The notes beneath the pieces were generated by a model that did no database searches, was not told where the DNA came from, and saw only the letters and a list, made by a program, of their open reading frames with translations. Positions 7,189 to 16,443 of a stretch of 64,000 bases of DNA are shown here, piece after piece. The stretch is from Sedimentisphaerales bacterium (GTDB lineage Bacteria > Planctomycetota > Phycisphaerae > Sedimentisphaerales > SM23-30). The stretch is taken from contig JANQJS010000003.1 in the NCBI GenBank assembly GCA_028281535.1, positions 124,001 through 188,000 of the forward strand, written 5' to 3'. Each line of letters opens with the position of its first letter. The stretch's first letter is position 1. The position numbers and the translations under genes are program-made.

Positions 7189-9987
7189 TCACAGCTGCTG
7201 AGCGAATGTTTCCATACGATTAAGCCAGGCGTTTTGTGTTCCGCTATGCGTTTTTTGGATGGTCGTGATGATTTGTTTGACATTTTCGCTGCCTTGTTGG
7301 TGGTAGAGGCAAAGCAGACCATAGAAGCGGGCTTCCCACCAGTAGTAGTCTATCTCTTTTTGTTGGTTGTTTTGGGTCGCCTGTCGAATGTGATACCAGA
7401 GCTTTTGTGATTCGGCATACTCTTTTTGCGAATAGTGCCATAGTGCTTGGCAGCGAATCAGCCACATTTGTTTACTATAATTTGGATTGCTTTTGAGTTC
7501 TTCTATGAGTTGACTGCATTGCGATTGGCGTTTTTGTAAAAGAGTTGTTTCATTGTTGGTTGGGTCCATCGAGATCAACCATAAGGTAATATGCTCAAGG
7601 AGTAATTGTTTGGTTCGGAGGCGGTTTGATTTAGAATCTTGATCGGTAAGTTGTGCGTAAATCAATTCGTTTAATTCCAAAGATTGTTCCAGTGTTGACA
7701 TGAGCTGTTGCATATTCCCTTGTGCATGCCATCGCAGGATATTGTGCTTGTGTTGTCCAAGTAGGTTTAGAGCCAGTGCGATATTATTTTTATTTTTCAG
7801 TTGTGTTGAATCCGTACGGTTCAATTCGGCAATCGCCAAATCGGATTGATTTAGCTTTTGGTAAGCATTGATTTTTAGTAATTTCGCATTCAATACTGCA
7901 GGATCGTCAGGCGGCAATTGTTTCAAAGCCGCATCGTATGTTTCTATAAGATCCAAACAGTTTTGAGGTTTTTGTAAATCCATATATATATTGGCGATGA
8001 GCAATATCGTACTTATTTGGGTGGAGTTCAGGTGAGATTCTTTAGGCAGTGTCTCGGTTAAGCGTTTGAGTTCTTCAATCGCTGTTTCTACTTTTAGGCT
8101 TGGTAAATTTTGTTTTAAGAGCTTTTGCCAACAAAGTGCAATCTGATAGCAGGCCGAATGATAGTTTTTATCACTTACAGGTACTTTATTAAATATCTTG
8201 ATGGCCATTTCGACGTTAATGGTATTTTTCAGGACCATTGCGAAGTAATAACGATACTGTTCTGCTTGAGGTGTATTGGCGTAGGGGGCTGTGTTTATCA
8301 GCAACGACATAATTTCAACAGCGGTTTGTTGATATTTGCTTGGGTTACTTTGGTATAATTGGTATGCAAGGGCTGTTGACATGTGAGCTGCCATGTGTGA
8401 ATGTGCTTGTGGGTTGTTAGGATGTTTCCAGCCAGGAAATGTTTTGGCCAAATGATGCCATGAATGACTGGCTTTTAAGAGATGGGTTTCTGATGCCTCT
8501 AAATCACTTTCTTCTTTTCTTTGCTCTGCTAATAGATAATGGCAATAGGCTTGATCATACCAAAATTCAGCCTCCACCGGATGATGAAATCTTAATTGTC
8601 TGAAAAATAGCTCACAGGTTTTTATGGCATTGAGTAAATCAGGTGGCTCGAGTGATAGAAAATACTGTTTGAGAGCTTTGCATTCGATAATACCCCAATT
8701 TGTCTGATGGATATTGGAATCAAAATTTTGTAGATGTTCAGAAAGCTGTTGGGCAATCTTCTCGTAGATAATCGGTTTTAATTCCGGATGTAATTCTAAT
8801 ATAGCCTTGAGCGGTTCAATATGTTTTATCAAAGCCTTTGGACTATTTTTGTCTGTGATTTGGCGTGCGTCCAGTTGCGATTTCATCATGGCAAGGGTCA
8901 GGTGTTTTTCAGAGAAATAGGTCAACGCCCCACGATTTTCAGAAAGCCATTGCTGTGTTTTATCAATCTGTGCTCTAATATAATTATTCTCTTTGTCGTT
9001 AGAGTTTAATATGAACAATAGGGCTTCATAGCGAATTTGCCATTCCTGTTCAGCCGTGTTAGTTAATTTAAATATTTTTTGTAAAAGTGTTTGTGATGCA
9101 GTGTGGTTGTCTGACGAATGGTCTATCATTCGTTGCAGTCTATATTTCCATAATTCTAAGAAAAATTGATCGGCGGTTTGGCTATCTTTTAGTGTATGAT
9201 CGATGGCTTCTATCCCCTGGGCTAGCGGTGGTAGTAGCGAATCATAGCTTTTATTTTGCATGAGTTCTAGCGATGCCTGGTAATAGCAATAAAACCCTTT
9301 TAGTAGTTTTGATTGTATTTCTATGGAAAGAATGTTTTCATAAAAAGAGGTTTCGCCAAATTTTTGATGCCATAAATTCACAGGATACCATTCCATAAAG
9401 GCATGGCACTTTTTTGTGACGTCATCGATCACGCTTAGATAGGTCGTGACTTTATTCAGGTGGTCATTAAATTGTTCGATCTGTTTTGTTTGGGCACTGC
9501 CAATAAAAAATTGACACTGCTGATATTGAATGGGGCCTATTTGGAGAAGTACCGCTTCGCAGCTTTTAAGCATCCATAATAGAACTTCGGTATTTTCCTG
9601 GTCGATCATCGTTTGAACGGCAACGGAGCGTTCAGGGGCTGGTGTATTAGATTTTATGGCGAGTAGTTTATCTGATAATGTCTCAAAGTCACTAAATTGC
9701 TGGCTCACTTCGGCAATCATGCGATCATAAAGGTCAAGTTCTTTTAAGGCGATGCGTACTGCTTCTTTATCACTTTGGGCTGGCGTTTGTTGGAGGGTAA
9801 ACAGTTGGACTTTTAAATGGTGAATCGGTTTTGCGTTATTACCCAGTTCTTGAACTTGTCGAATATATAGTTCAACCATTCCACGTTTTTCAAGAGATTT
9901 AAGAAGCATTTGATCTTCATGGGAGATCTCTGCTAATGTAAACGATGTGAAGCAAAGGAGGAATAAAATGAAACATACTCGCAGCAT
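7189..9987 (-). CDS. Large secreted/periplasmic TPR-like helical protein, last gene of the ExbBD-VWA operon
   Basis: The 932-residue protein begins with a signal peptide (about residues 1-19, ending TLA). The remainder is predicted from its composition to be almost wholly helical, with TPR-like patterns (for example AEFWYDQAYCHYLLAEQRKEESDLEASETHLLKASHSWHHLA split over two helices, and YQIALCWQKLL). It contains no recognisable catalytic motif and few glycines. The start is 4 bp after the stop of the second ExbD gene, so translation is coupled. It is probably a periplasmic scaffold or lipid-facing partner of the ExbB/ExbD/VWA complex. The assignment as TPR is by pattern only; I do not recognise a named family. 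Confidence 0.75.
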   Translation of the reverse strand: MLRVCFILFLLCFTSFTLAEISHEDQMLLKSLEKRGMVELYIRQVQELGNNAKPIHHLKVQLFTLQQTPAQSDKEAVRIALKELDLYDRMIAEVSQQFSDFETLSDKLLAIKSNTPAPERSVAVQTMIDQENTEVLLWMLKSCEAVLLQIGPIQYQQCQFFIGSAQTKQIEQFNDHLNKVTTYLSVIDDVTKKCHAFMEWYPVNLWHQKFGETSFYENILSIEIQSKLLKGFYCYYQASLELMQNKSYDSLLPPLAQGIEAIDHTLKDSQTADQFFLELWKYRLQRMIDHSSDNHTASQTLLQKIFKLTNTAEQEWQIRYEALLFILNSNDKENNYIRAQIDKTQQWLSENRGALTYFSEKHLTLAMMKSQLDARQITDKNSPKALIKHIEPLKAILELHPELKPIIYEKIAQQLSEHLQNFDSNIHQTNWGIIECKALKQYFLSLEPPDLLNAIKTCELFFRQLRFHHPVEAEFWYDQAYCHYLLAEQRKEESDLEASETHLLKASHSWHHLAKTFPGWKHPNNPQAHSHMAAHMSTALAYQLYQSNPSKYQQTAVEIMSLLINTAPYANTPQAEQYRYYFAMVLKNTINVEMAIKIFNKVPVSDKNYHSACYQIALCWQKLLKQNLPSLKVETAIEELKRLTETLPKESHLNSTQISTILLIANIYMDLQKPQNCLDLIETYDAALKQLPPDDPAVLNAKLLKINAYQKLNQSDLAIAELNRTDSTQLKNKNNIALALNLLGQHKHNILRWHAQGNMQQLMSTLEQSLELNELIYAQLTDQDSKSNRLRTKQLLLEHITLWLISMDPTNNETTLLQKRQSQCSQLIEELKSNPNYSKQMWLIRCQALWHYSQKEYAESQKLWYHIRQATQNNQQKEIDYYWWEARFYGLLCLYHQQGSENVKQIITTIQKTHSGTQNAWLNRMETFAQQL

Positions 9988-9990
9988 GGA

Positions 9991-10485
9991 TTACTCGGCT
10001 AAAACAAAGGTGATATTTTTTAAATCTAACTGCCAGATGGCATCATAGGCTTTGACGACATGATCCCATTTGGTGCGAGCGGTGGGAATAAGTTTGATCG
10101 GGTCCATTAGCCCTCGTCCTTGCTCATCAAGTACAGACTTAAGGCGTTGACTTAAAATGTCAAATTCTGATCGCTGCGTTTCATCAGTTTTTAGTTGAAT
10201 CGCAAATGCTTCTGTTTGACCGATTTGTACATGACAACTGCCATCAGGTTTCGAATCGACCTGAACATCAAGTGGAACAAACTCCAGCTGTTCTGCTCGC
10301 GTAACCTGTTGAGGAAGTTCGGCAGGTAAAAAACCTTCTTTGCTGCGAAAATTGGCCGTTAGTAAAAAGAAGATCAATAGCAAAAAGACCACATCAATCA
10401 TGGGCGTCATTTTAATTTCAAAACGACGTCGCTCTTTACGATGTGTGCGATTTGGGTGATAAGATTTTAATGTGTGTAGTGACAT
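9991..10485 (-). CDS. exbD: ExbD/TolR-family biopolymer transport protein (second copy)
   Basis: The 164-residue protein has a cytoplasmic basic N-terminus, one membrane helix (about residues 27-45) with the family's key aspartate in MTPMIDVVFLLLIFFLLTAN, and a periplasmic alpha/beta domain. In ExbD and TolR this Asp takes part in proton flow through the ExbB pore. It lies 4 bp after the stop of the first ExbD gene and 4 bp before the large TPR gene. Two different ExbD proteins next to one ExbB suggest a mixed ExbD dimer inside the ExbB pentamer. Confidence 0.93.
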   Translation of the reverse strand: MSLHTLKSYHPNRTHRKERRRFEIKMTPMIDVVFLLLIFFLLTANFRSKEGFLPAELPQQVTRAEQLEFVPLDVQVDSKPDGSCHVQIGQTEAFAIQLKTDETQRSEFDILSQRLKSVLDEQGRGLMDPIKLIPTARTKWDHVVKAYDAIWQLDLKNITFVLAE

Positions 10486-10488
10486 AAA

Positions 10489-10959
10489 TTATTCTTGATC
10501 GTTTTTAAATGCTGCAAGTTGTACTTTTTGTATTCCGCCAGCGGAGAGTGCCTGTAGAGCTAGCTGGACCTGTTTATAGGTTAAATCTTTATCGGCACGC
10601 AGGTGAACCAGTTGATTTTCTTTACGACTGGTTTGCACAGAAATCTCATTGGACATGTCTTCTAATAGTAATGTCTGGCTATCATAATTTTTCGGTAGAA
10701 ATTGACTGCTCCGTACTGCGTAAAAAACATCTTCATTGTTCTCTGTTGGGATAACAGACACCGTGACAGCATTTTGATCCTGGTTGTCAGGTACGACCGC
10801 ATTCACACAGTCATCCGGAATGGCCAGTGTAAAATTTTCCTGTACGATAAATTGGCAAATCAACATAAAGAAAATGATCAATAAAAAGACCACATCAATC
10901 ATGGCGGTCATGTTGAATTGACTGTCGCTATGCGTTTTTAATATGGAGTTAATTTTCAT
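10489..10959 (-). CDS. exbD: ExbD/TolR-family biopolymer transport protein (first copy)
   Basis: The protein has 156 residues and the same plan as its neighbour: a short cytoplasmic start, a single membrane helix with the proton-path aspartate in NMTAMIDVVFLLIIFFML (about residues 16-33), then a periplasmic domain. The two copies differ strongly outside the membrane helix, so they are not a recent duplication. It lies 12 bp downstream of exbB. Confidence 0.93.
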   Translation of the reverse strand: MKINSILKTHSDSQFNMTAMIDVVFLLIIFFMLICQFIVQENFTLAIPDDCVNAVVPDNQDQNAVTVSVIPTENNEDVFYAVRSSQFLPKNYDSQTLLLEDMSNEISVQTSRKENQLVHLRADKDLTYKQVQLALQALSAGGIQKVQLAAFKNDQE

Positions 10960-10971
10960 GGCAGCAGCAAA

Positions 10972-11682
10972 TTACTTGAACGTTTGGATATTACGTAAGA
11001 TTTCTTCTGACTCAACGGCGGTGTCTGCCGCTAATGTGTCGATGCGGTTACGTAGAAAGCCATAGGCTGCCAGCGATGGAATCGCAACGACCAATCCCCA
11101 CCAGGTGGTTACCAGTGCGACAGAAATACCATCGGCTAAATCCACGGGTTCCGGCTGACCGCCGGCAATGACGATGCCATTGAAAGCATTGATCATGCCC
11201 CAGACGGTGCCAAACAAGCCAATCATCGGTGCGACATTTCCTATAATATTGAGCCATTCGATTTTTCGAAGGTAATGGGTCGTTTGTTGTTCGATCATTT
11301 CTGCCATGGCGTTTTCCATTGCAGCTCTTCCATGAAAAGATTCCGCCAGGCCGGCATGCAATGTGAGGCCCATAAAGTTTTTCTGCTCTTTGAGAAAATC
11401 AACTGCAGCTAAGGTGTTGTCTTGTTCGATATGCCGGTTGGTCGTATCGATAACCTCTTGTGGGATGAGATGATTGCGTCGGATTGCCAGGCAGTTCTTG
11501 ATGACCAATTGAATGGCCAGGGCAGAAAGAGGCAGTAATACCAGCCAGACCAGCAGGCCGCCATCAATAAAAAATTTCTGAAAGTAACTTGATTGTGTCT
11601 GGGCAGACTCAGCAGCAAATAGCCCTGTTGTGGCTAGCATGAGTGTAACGGTAATGAACAAAACATTTTTCAATCGAAACAT
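10972..11682 (-). CDS. exbB: MotA/TolQ/ExbB-family proton channel protein
   Basis: The 236-residue protein carries a signal-like hydrophobic N-terminus (about 1-24), which is common in planctomycete ExbB proteins, then a first membrane helix (about 38-62). The conserved pair of pore helices follows: NVAPMIGLFGTVWGMINAF (about 148-168) and ALVTTWWGLVVAIPSLAAYGF (about 190-212). The family forms a pentamer that uses the proton motive force through two ExbD helices. It starts 6 bp after the stop of the upstream TPR gene. No separate tonB or tolA gene is adjacent; the first gene of the operon may fill this role. Confidence 0.95.
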   Translation of the reverse strand: MFRLKNVLFITVTLMLATTGLFAAESAQTQSSYFQKFFIDGGLLVWLVLLPLSALAIQLVIKNCLAIRRNHLIPQEVIDTTNRHIEQDNTLAAVDFLKEQKNFMGLTLHAGLAESFHGRAAMENAMAEMIEQQTTHYLRKIEWLNIIGNVAPMIGLFGTVWGMINAFNGIVIAGGQPEPVDLADGISVALVTTWWGLVVAIPSLAAYGFLRNRIDTLAADTAVESEEILRNIQTFK

Positions 11683-11687
11683 AGAAT

Positions 11688-12248
11688 TTATTTCTGGATC
11701 CTTTGGGGTGTGTTGGCTAATTCAAATTTTTGTAAAAAGCGACTGGCTCTGCCACGAGCAGGACTATTATTGACACTGGAAGGCAATTGGCTTGTTTGGA
11801 CATATAGCTTGCCAGCCAGATCATGACGGTCGAGTCGTTCATGTACCTGAGCTAATCGATAAAGGGCCAAGCCATAGCAGCTCGACTCTGGGTAAAACAA
11901 TTCAATTCTGACAAAGTGAAGTCCTGCCAAAGCAAAGTCTCCCAGGCCCATGTGTGCCATTCCTGAGAGATAGTGCCATTGAGCTTTAAGCTCGTTGGTG
12001 CGTAATTTGCTTTTTAATTTTTCAAGTTGCTTCACAACGTTTAAGTAGTCTTTCTTTTTGAGAAGTTGCGTCGCTATTTTTAATTGCGAATCAAACTTCA
12101 GGTTAAAAGGTCGTATTGGTTGAGCATTCCAGTAGGGCTTGCTCATTTGGGTTTCATAAAATAATGGCTTATTGGCTAAAGTCGTTTTAGTTGAAGCCAG
12201 TAATACAAGTAGTGCAATCATGCTGAGTGTCATCCTTGACGTTCTCAT
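11688..12248 (-). CDS. Small periplasmic TPR-like protein of the ExbBD-VWA operon
   Basis: The 186-residue protein has a signal peptide (about residues 1-25, ending TTLA). Two or three TPR-like helix pairs follow (QLKIATQLLKKKDYLNVVKQL, AQWHYLSGMAHMGLGDFALA, GLALYRLAQVHERLDRHDLA). It probably acts in the periplasm as a scaffold. It lies 27 bp after the VWA gene and 6 bp before exbB. Confidence 0.75.
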   Translation of the reverse strand: MRTSRMTLSMIALLVLLASTKTTLANKPLFYETQMSKPYWNAQPIRPFNLKFDSQLKIATQLLKKKDYLNVVKQLEKLKSKLRTNELKAQWHYLSGMAHMGLGDFALAGLHFVRIELFYPESSCYGLALYRLAQVHERLDRHDLAGKLYVQTSQLPSSVNNSPARGRASRFLQKFELANTPQRIQK

Positions 12249-12275
12249 GACGTGACATCCTTTCTTTGTTATTGT

Positions 12276-13259
12276 TTATTGTGCGATAGCGGCATCTAAC
12301 TCCATTGTTGTTACAAATCGACAAATTCCTTTGTTCTGCAGGGCAAATCGTTTGAGATTTGATTGATTATCTTTATTGCCACACGCAATGACATTAATCG
12401 GGATTTTGCGTGTGGATGTTTGTTGCAATTGGCGGGTGGCTTGTTGGACGATCTTGTGGTCAAATTCACCATCGGTAATCAGGTAGATCAAATCGGGGGG
12501 CTGATTTTCTGGTGATTTAAAATTAAACGCTTTTTTAAGGGCTGCAACAACTGATTGTGCCGCATCAGCTTGGTTGCCTGCACTGGCAAGTTGGATTGTT
12601 TTTAAAAAGTTAAGAGTATTCACTCGGTTTTGTTGCGTCGCACGAATCATCTGGTCGTGAGGTAAGGTCTTGGGGGTGCCGCCAGTGTAAAAGATCATCT
12701 GGAAATAATGAGCCGGGCTTAACTGCTGAATGGTTTTCTGGAGTTCTTTGCGAACATATTCAAAGGCGATGACCATTGAGCCGGAATAATCCACTACATA
12801 ACAAATACGTTTGGCATTCGTGTTGGTGTTAGCGAATTGGCTGCTGAAACTTTTATAAGTTGTATTGACCGGCACGGAGAAATTGAGTGAGCCTTGAGAG
12901 CTGGCGATCATCGGATCAGATTGCGTTGGTGTTGGCATCGAAATCGCATCTAAGCTCGGGGCTTGTAAGTCGGGCAAGTCTGGCATCGCCTGTTGTTCAA
13001 GCGTGGGTGTTTCAATCTGCAAATCATTGATAATTGGCTCGATTTCCAAAGATTCAATCGGTTCATCGATGCTGGCAGTAGGGGCCTGTTTTTGTCCCAT
13101 CGCAACATGTTTGTTTGAGTCGGTTATGAGAAAGAAAACGAGTGCTACCAGCAGGTGGATCACAATGGAGACCGTCCAGGAAGAATTCAGCCCATACTGT
13201 TGGAGGAATCCGTCTGAGTGGGTCTGTTTCTTAGAAGATTTTCTATTAGAAAGTGCCAT
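12276..13259 (-). CDS. VWA-domain protein with a TonB/TolA-like membrane anchor, first gene of the operon
   Basis: The 327-residue protein has a basic cytoplasmic start, one membrane helix (about residues 28-45) and a Pro/Asp/Glu-rich periplasmic linker (about 55-115). A von Willebrand A domain follows (about 150-325). The MIDAS motif DYSGS is at about residue 157, and the later metal-site positions fit TGGT and ITDGEFD. The membrane helix contains S31-x3-H35 (SIVIH), the same pattern that TonB and TolA use to engage ExbB/ExbD or TolQ/TolR. That arrangement (anchor, extended linker, C-terminal effector domain) and the downstream exbB/exbD genes suggest that this is the energised partner. This role is inferred. 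VWA proteins of Bat operons differ: their VWA domain lies between membrane helices. Confidence 0.88.
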   Translation of the reverse strand: MALSNRKSSKKQTHSDGFLQQYGLNSSWTVSIVIHLLVALVFFLITDSNKHVAMGQKQAPTASIDEPIESLEIEPIINDLQIETPTLEQQAMPDLPDLQAPSLDAISMPTPTQSDPMIASSQGSLNFSVPVNTTYKSFSSQFANTNTNAKRICYVVDYSGSMVIAFEYVRKELQKTIQQLSPAHYFQMIFYTGGTPKTLPHDQMIRATQQNRVNTLNFLKTIQLASAGNQADAAQSVVAALKKAFNFKSPENQPPDLIYLITDGEFDHKIVQQATRQLQQTSTRKIPINVIACGNKDNQSNLKRFALQNKGICRFVTTMELDAAIAQ

Positions 13260-13384
13260 GGGATAAGATTTTAACGATTTGCTGTGGGATGTGAAACAAA
13301 AAAACTCTTTTTTGCAGCTTGTTACCTCATGAAATATCGGGATTTAGGGACTGTGAGGCTCTGGTTAAAATTCTCCCAAATGGC

Positions 13385-13413
13385 TTGTAAAAATGGCATT
13401 AATAATGTATTAT
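13385..13413 (+). promoter_or_regulatory. Promoter of the acetolactate synthase gene
   Basis: TTGTAA (13385-13390), a 17-bp spacer and TATTAT (13408-13413) form a good sigma-70-type promoter 46 bp upstream of the start codon, giving a leader of about 39 nt with GGAG before the ATG. No leader peptide with a branched-chain codon run is visible. Confidence 0.6.
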
Positions 13414-13458
13414 GATAAATTCGAGTTATTTTAAGAAATTTGAATTTTTGGAGCAATC

Positions 13459-15330
13459 ATGAGTACTATACCAAAACCGAACACGCAGTCACAGCAAACG
13501 CAAAAACACCCACTGGCAGGTCAAACAATGACCGGTGCCCAGATGGTGGTCCAGGTGTTGGCGGACGCCGGTGTGGATACGATTTTTGGATATAGCGGCG
13601 GAGCAATTCTGCCAACCTATGATGCGATTTTCCAATTTAATCGCGAGCATCAAGATGAGAAGGACAAGCAAATCCAGCTGATTGTTCCAGCCAATGAGCA
13701 GGGCGCTGGCTTCATGGCCGCAGGTTATTCTCGTAGTAGTGGTCGCATTGGGGTCTCCCTGGTAACGTCTGGTCCAGGTGCTACCAATAGTTTGACGCCT
13801 GTTCGCGATTGCATGGCCGATTCGATTCCAATGTTATTACTTTGTGGTCAGGTTGTTCGCAAAGCGATGGGCAGCGATGCTTTTCAGGAAGCACCTGTTT
13901 ATAATGTCATGCATCCTTGTGCTAAGCATGTTTTTCTTGTGACTAATCCAGAAGAATTGGAAGCTACGGTTCGTACGGCTATTCAGGTTGCCATGAGCGG
14001 AAGACCTGGTCCGGTGGTGATTGATATTCCTAAAGATGTGCAAAACTGGGAAGGGCCTTACCAAGGTGAAGGTACTTTGAGTTTTCCTGGCTATGAAAAA
14101 CGTATGCAGTTGTTAGATCAATCGCGTGTTTATGATAAAAAGAGCGAAAGCTTTTTCAAAATGCTCTCTGAAAGCGAACGCCCACTCATTTATATGGGCG
14201 GTGGTGTGATTAATAGTAACGCCTCTGAGCAATTACGAAAATTTGCGGAAACGTTTCAGATTCCTGTTGTAACGACCCTGATGGGTATTGGTGGCATGGA
14301 TCCTGAAAGCGATTTGTATCTGCATATGCTCGGTATGCACGGAACCGCTTATGCGAACTATGCTGTGGAAGATTGTGATTTCCTCATCGCGGTTGGTTCA
14401 CGATTTGATGATCGTGTTGCTGGTAAAGTTCATGAATTTGCTCCGAACGCCAAAGCAATTGCTCATATTGATATCGACGCGGCAGAAATTGGCAAGGTTA
14501 AACCTGCCAAATGGTCACATGTGGGTGATGCCGGTGTTGCTTTGGAAGATTTGATGACCGCGGCTAACGATCTTAAATTCAAAAAAGATTACAGCAGCTG
14601 GGTAGAGCATATCAAGCAGCTGAAAAAAGATTATGCCATGAGTTACGAAAAAGGTACCGATTTGATTCAACCGCAATATGTGGTTGAGTGCCTGGCAAAA
14701 GTCACTGATGGAAAAGCCTTTGTTGCCACCGGCGTGGGGCAGCATCAAATGTGGGCCGCACAATATGGCCAATATAAAAACCCACGTACCTGGCTAACCT
14801 CAGGGAGTATGGGCACAATGGGCTTTGGGTTGCCAGCGGCAATTGGTGCTCAATTCGCTAATCCTGATGCGATTTGTGTCGACATCGATGGCGATGGTAG
14901 TATTCGTATGAATCTTGGTGATCTGGAAACCATTACAACTTACAATTTACCTGTTAAAGTGCTTCTGCTAAACAATCTGGGTGATGGCATGGTGCGTCAA
15001 TGGCAGCGTAGTTATTTCGGTAATCGTTTTTCTGGTACTGATAAATCGCTCCACAGTAAAAACTTTACCTTAGCCGCTAAAGCCGATGGTTTTGAATTCG
15101 CAGAAACATTAGATGATAAATCCAAAGTCATGGAAACCATGGAACGCTTCATCAAGTTCGATGGTCCAGCCTTTTTGGAAGTTATGATCGATCGCGAAAC
15201 CGACGTTATGCCGATGGTCGGTCCTGGCATGGGCTACAAAGACATGGTCACCGGCCCATACATCGACAGCCGCGAATCCAATCCAGCCCCAGCAGGCGAC
15301 CCGGACGCCAAACAACCCGAATTATTCTAA
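13459..15330 (+). CDS. ilvB: Acetolactate synthase large subunit (acetohydroxyacid synthase)
   Basis: This enzyme joins two pyruvates (or pyruvate and 2-oxobutyrate) in the first common step of valine, leucine and isoleucine synthesis. The 623-residue protein has the three ThDP-enzyme domains. The catalytic glutamate lies in VPANEQGAGFMAAGYSR, the FAD/central domain contains VGSRFDDRVAGK, and the ThDP-Mg motif GDGSIRMNLGDLETITTYNL lies near residue 480. The last 20 residues are a Pro/Ala/Asp tail unusual for the family. No small subunit (ilvN) follows; a strong terminator lies 30 bp downstream, so the regulatory subunit must be elsewhere. A second, shorter paralogue is at 33181-34833. Confidence 0.95.
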   Translation: MSTIPKPNTQSQQTQKHPLAGQTMTGAQMVVQVLADAGVDTIFGYSGGAILPTYDAIFQFNREHQDEKDKQIQLIVPANEQGAGFMAAGYSRSSGRIGVSLVTSGPGATNSLTPVRDCMADSIPMLLLCGQVVRKAMGSDAFQEAPVYNVMHPCAKHVFLVTNPEELEATVRTAIQVAMSGRPGPVVIDIPKDVQNWEGPYQGEGTLSFPGYEKRMQLLDQSRVYDKKSESFFKMLSESERPLIYMGGGVINSNASEQLRKFAETFQIPVVTTLMGIGGMDPESDLYLHMLGMHGTAYANYAVEDCDFLIAVGSRFDDRVAGKVHEFAPNAKAIAHIDIDAAEIGKVKPAKWSHVGDAGVALEDLMTAANDLKFKKDYSSWVEHIKQLKKDYAMSYEKGTDLIQPQYVVECLAKVTDGKAFVATGVGQHQMWAAQYGQYKNPRTWLTSGSMGTMGFGLPAAIGAQFANPDAICVDIDGDGSIRMNLGDLETITTYNLPVKVLLLNNLGDGMVRQWQRSYFGNRFSGTDKSLHSKNFTLAAKADGFEFAETLDDKSKVMETMERFIKFDGPAFLEVMIDRETDVMPMVGPGMGYKDMVTGPYIDSRESNPAPAGDPDAKQPELF

Positions 15331-15360
15331 AAGGGTTATTTTAATCTCAAACATCTAAAG

Positions 15361-15389
15361 GATGGAGTTTCTCGCTCCATCTTTTTTTT
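15361..15389 (+). terminator. Rho-independent terminator after ilvB
   Basis: GATGGAG (15361-15367) pairs with CTCCATC (15375-15381) across a 7-nt loop and is followed by eight T residues. Confidence 0.9.
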
Positions 15390-15431
15390 ATGCACATAAG
15401 TGTTAGTGTCGGGTGTGTCGTGAATGGAAAG

Positions 15432-16322
15432 TTATTTCCACTCGAGTAGGTCGATTTGACCGTTGGGTTGAATGCGGATGTAGTCTTGTTTGGTACCGAT
15501 CCAGCAGCCGCTATTGTAGTACCAGCCTTTGAAGGCGCGGGCGGCGTGTGTGTGGCCGGCGATGACCACATCGACATTGGCTCGGGCTCGTTCTTTTTTG
15601 AATAGGCCCAGCATACCTTTGGCGCGAGCAGGACTTTGGGAGGGAGTCAATTCGCGCTCAATGTGATAGACACGTGGTTTTTTCTTTTTCTTTTTTTTCT
15701 TCTTCTTATTTTTTTTATTTTCTTTTTTTGTCGCTTTATTTTCCAGGCGGTTCATGTACATGTTCCAGAGCCAGGCGAAACGTTGTCCCATTCCTAGCCA
15801 GGCTTTTTCGGAAGCACCATCGGCTGAAAGAAGGGGTGAGCCTTTTTTATCTTCAATGATCCCGCGGATAATGGTAAAGATCGTTCCCCAGCCTGGATTG
15901 CCATCACGTTGAAAAGGTTCGACTTCATGGCCATGCAGAAATTTTATTTTTTTACCGCCAATGGTCTGAATGAAAGGGCCGGTCATGCGTGAGAAAAATG
16001 GGTGAGCTAAAAGGTCAGAGCCAATAAAGGCTTCCAGCTGAATGTCATGATTGCCGATCATATAAATTGCCTGCATTTGATCAAATCGGTCGATCCAATT
16101 GCGGCGGGTGACCAGTACTTTGCCCATATTGGCTTTCCAGAATTCGAACAGATCGCCCAGGATGATGAGTTGACCATTTTCTTTTTTGACGTGACTGAGA
16201 AATTGTTTCAGAGCGGCCTCTTTATTATCTGCCTCAAAGTTATCGCGAGGGCCTTGGTCGCCCATATGCAGGTCGCTGATAATAAAGATTGGTCGGGTTT
16301 TATCGAGTTTGATTTTACTCAT
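15432..16322 (-). CDS. Calcineurin-like metallophosphoesterase, LpxH-like, with a lysine-rich insert
   Basis: The 296-residue protein has the full set of metal-binding motifs of the family: ISDLHMGD near residue 15, LGDLFEFW near 57, IGNHD near 92, LHGHEVEPF near 130 and AGHTHAAR near 258. The pattern SDLHMGD plus GDLFEFW is that of UDP-2,3-diacylglucosamine hydrolases (LpxH/YbbF), which cleave a lipid A precursor; the length (usual 240) and the insert leave the substrate open. Between about residues 196 and 216 a tract dominated by lysine (encoded by a long A-rich run, 15675-15740) interrupts the fold and may contact membrane or nucleic acid. Confidence 0.85.
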   Translation of the reverse strand: MSKIKLDKTRPIFIISDLHMGDQGPRDNFEADNKEAALKQFLSHVKKENGQLIILGDLFEFWKANMGKVLVTRRNWIDRFDQMQAIYMIGNHDIQLEAFIGSDLLAHPFFSRMTGPFIQTIGGKKIKFLHGHEVEPFQRDGNPGWGTIFTIIRGIIEDKKGSPLLSADGASEKAWLGMGQRFAWLWNMYMNRLENKATKKENKKNKKKKKKKKKKPRVYHIERELTPSQSPARAKGMLGLFKKERARANVDVVIAGHTHAARAFKGWYYNSGCWIGTKQDYIRIQPNGQIDLLEWK

Positions 16323-16443
16323 GTTGCCTCCATCATACTTTTCTGTGGGGGTGTGTCAAATTAAATAGCTTTTTCAAGCTATTCAAATGATTTGGGATAA
16401 GCTACAATTTCAATGTAAATTTGATTGATCGAGAGCTGTTTCT

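Noticed and set aside
13459-15330. Leader-peptide attenuation of ilvB
   Set aside because: The predicted leader of about 39 nt is too short and has no branched-chain codon run.
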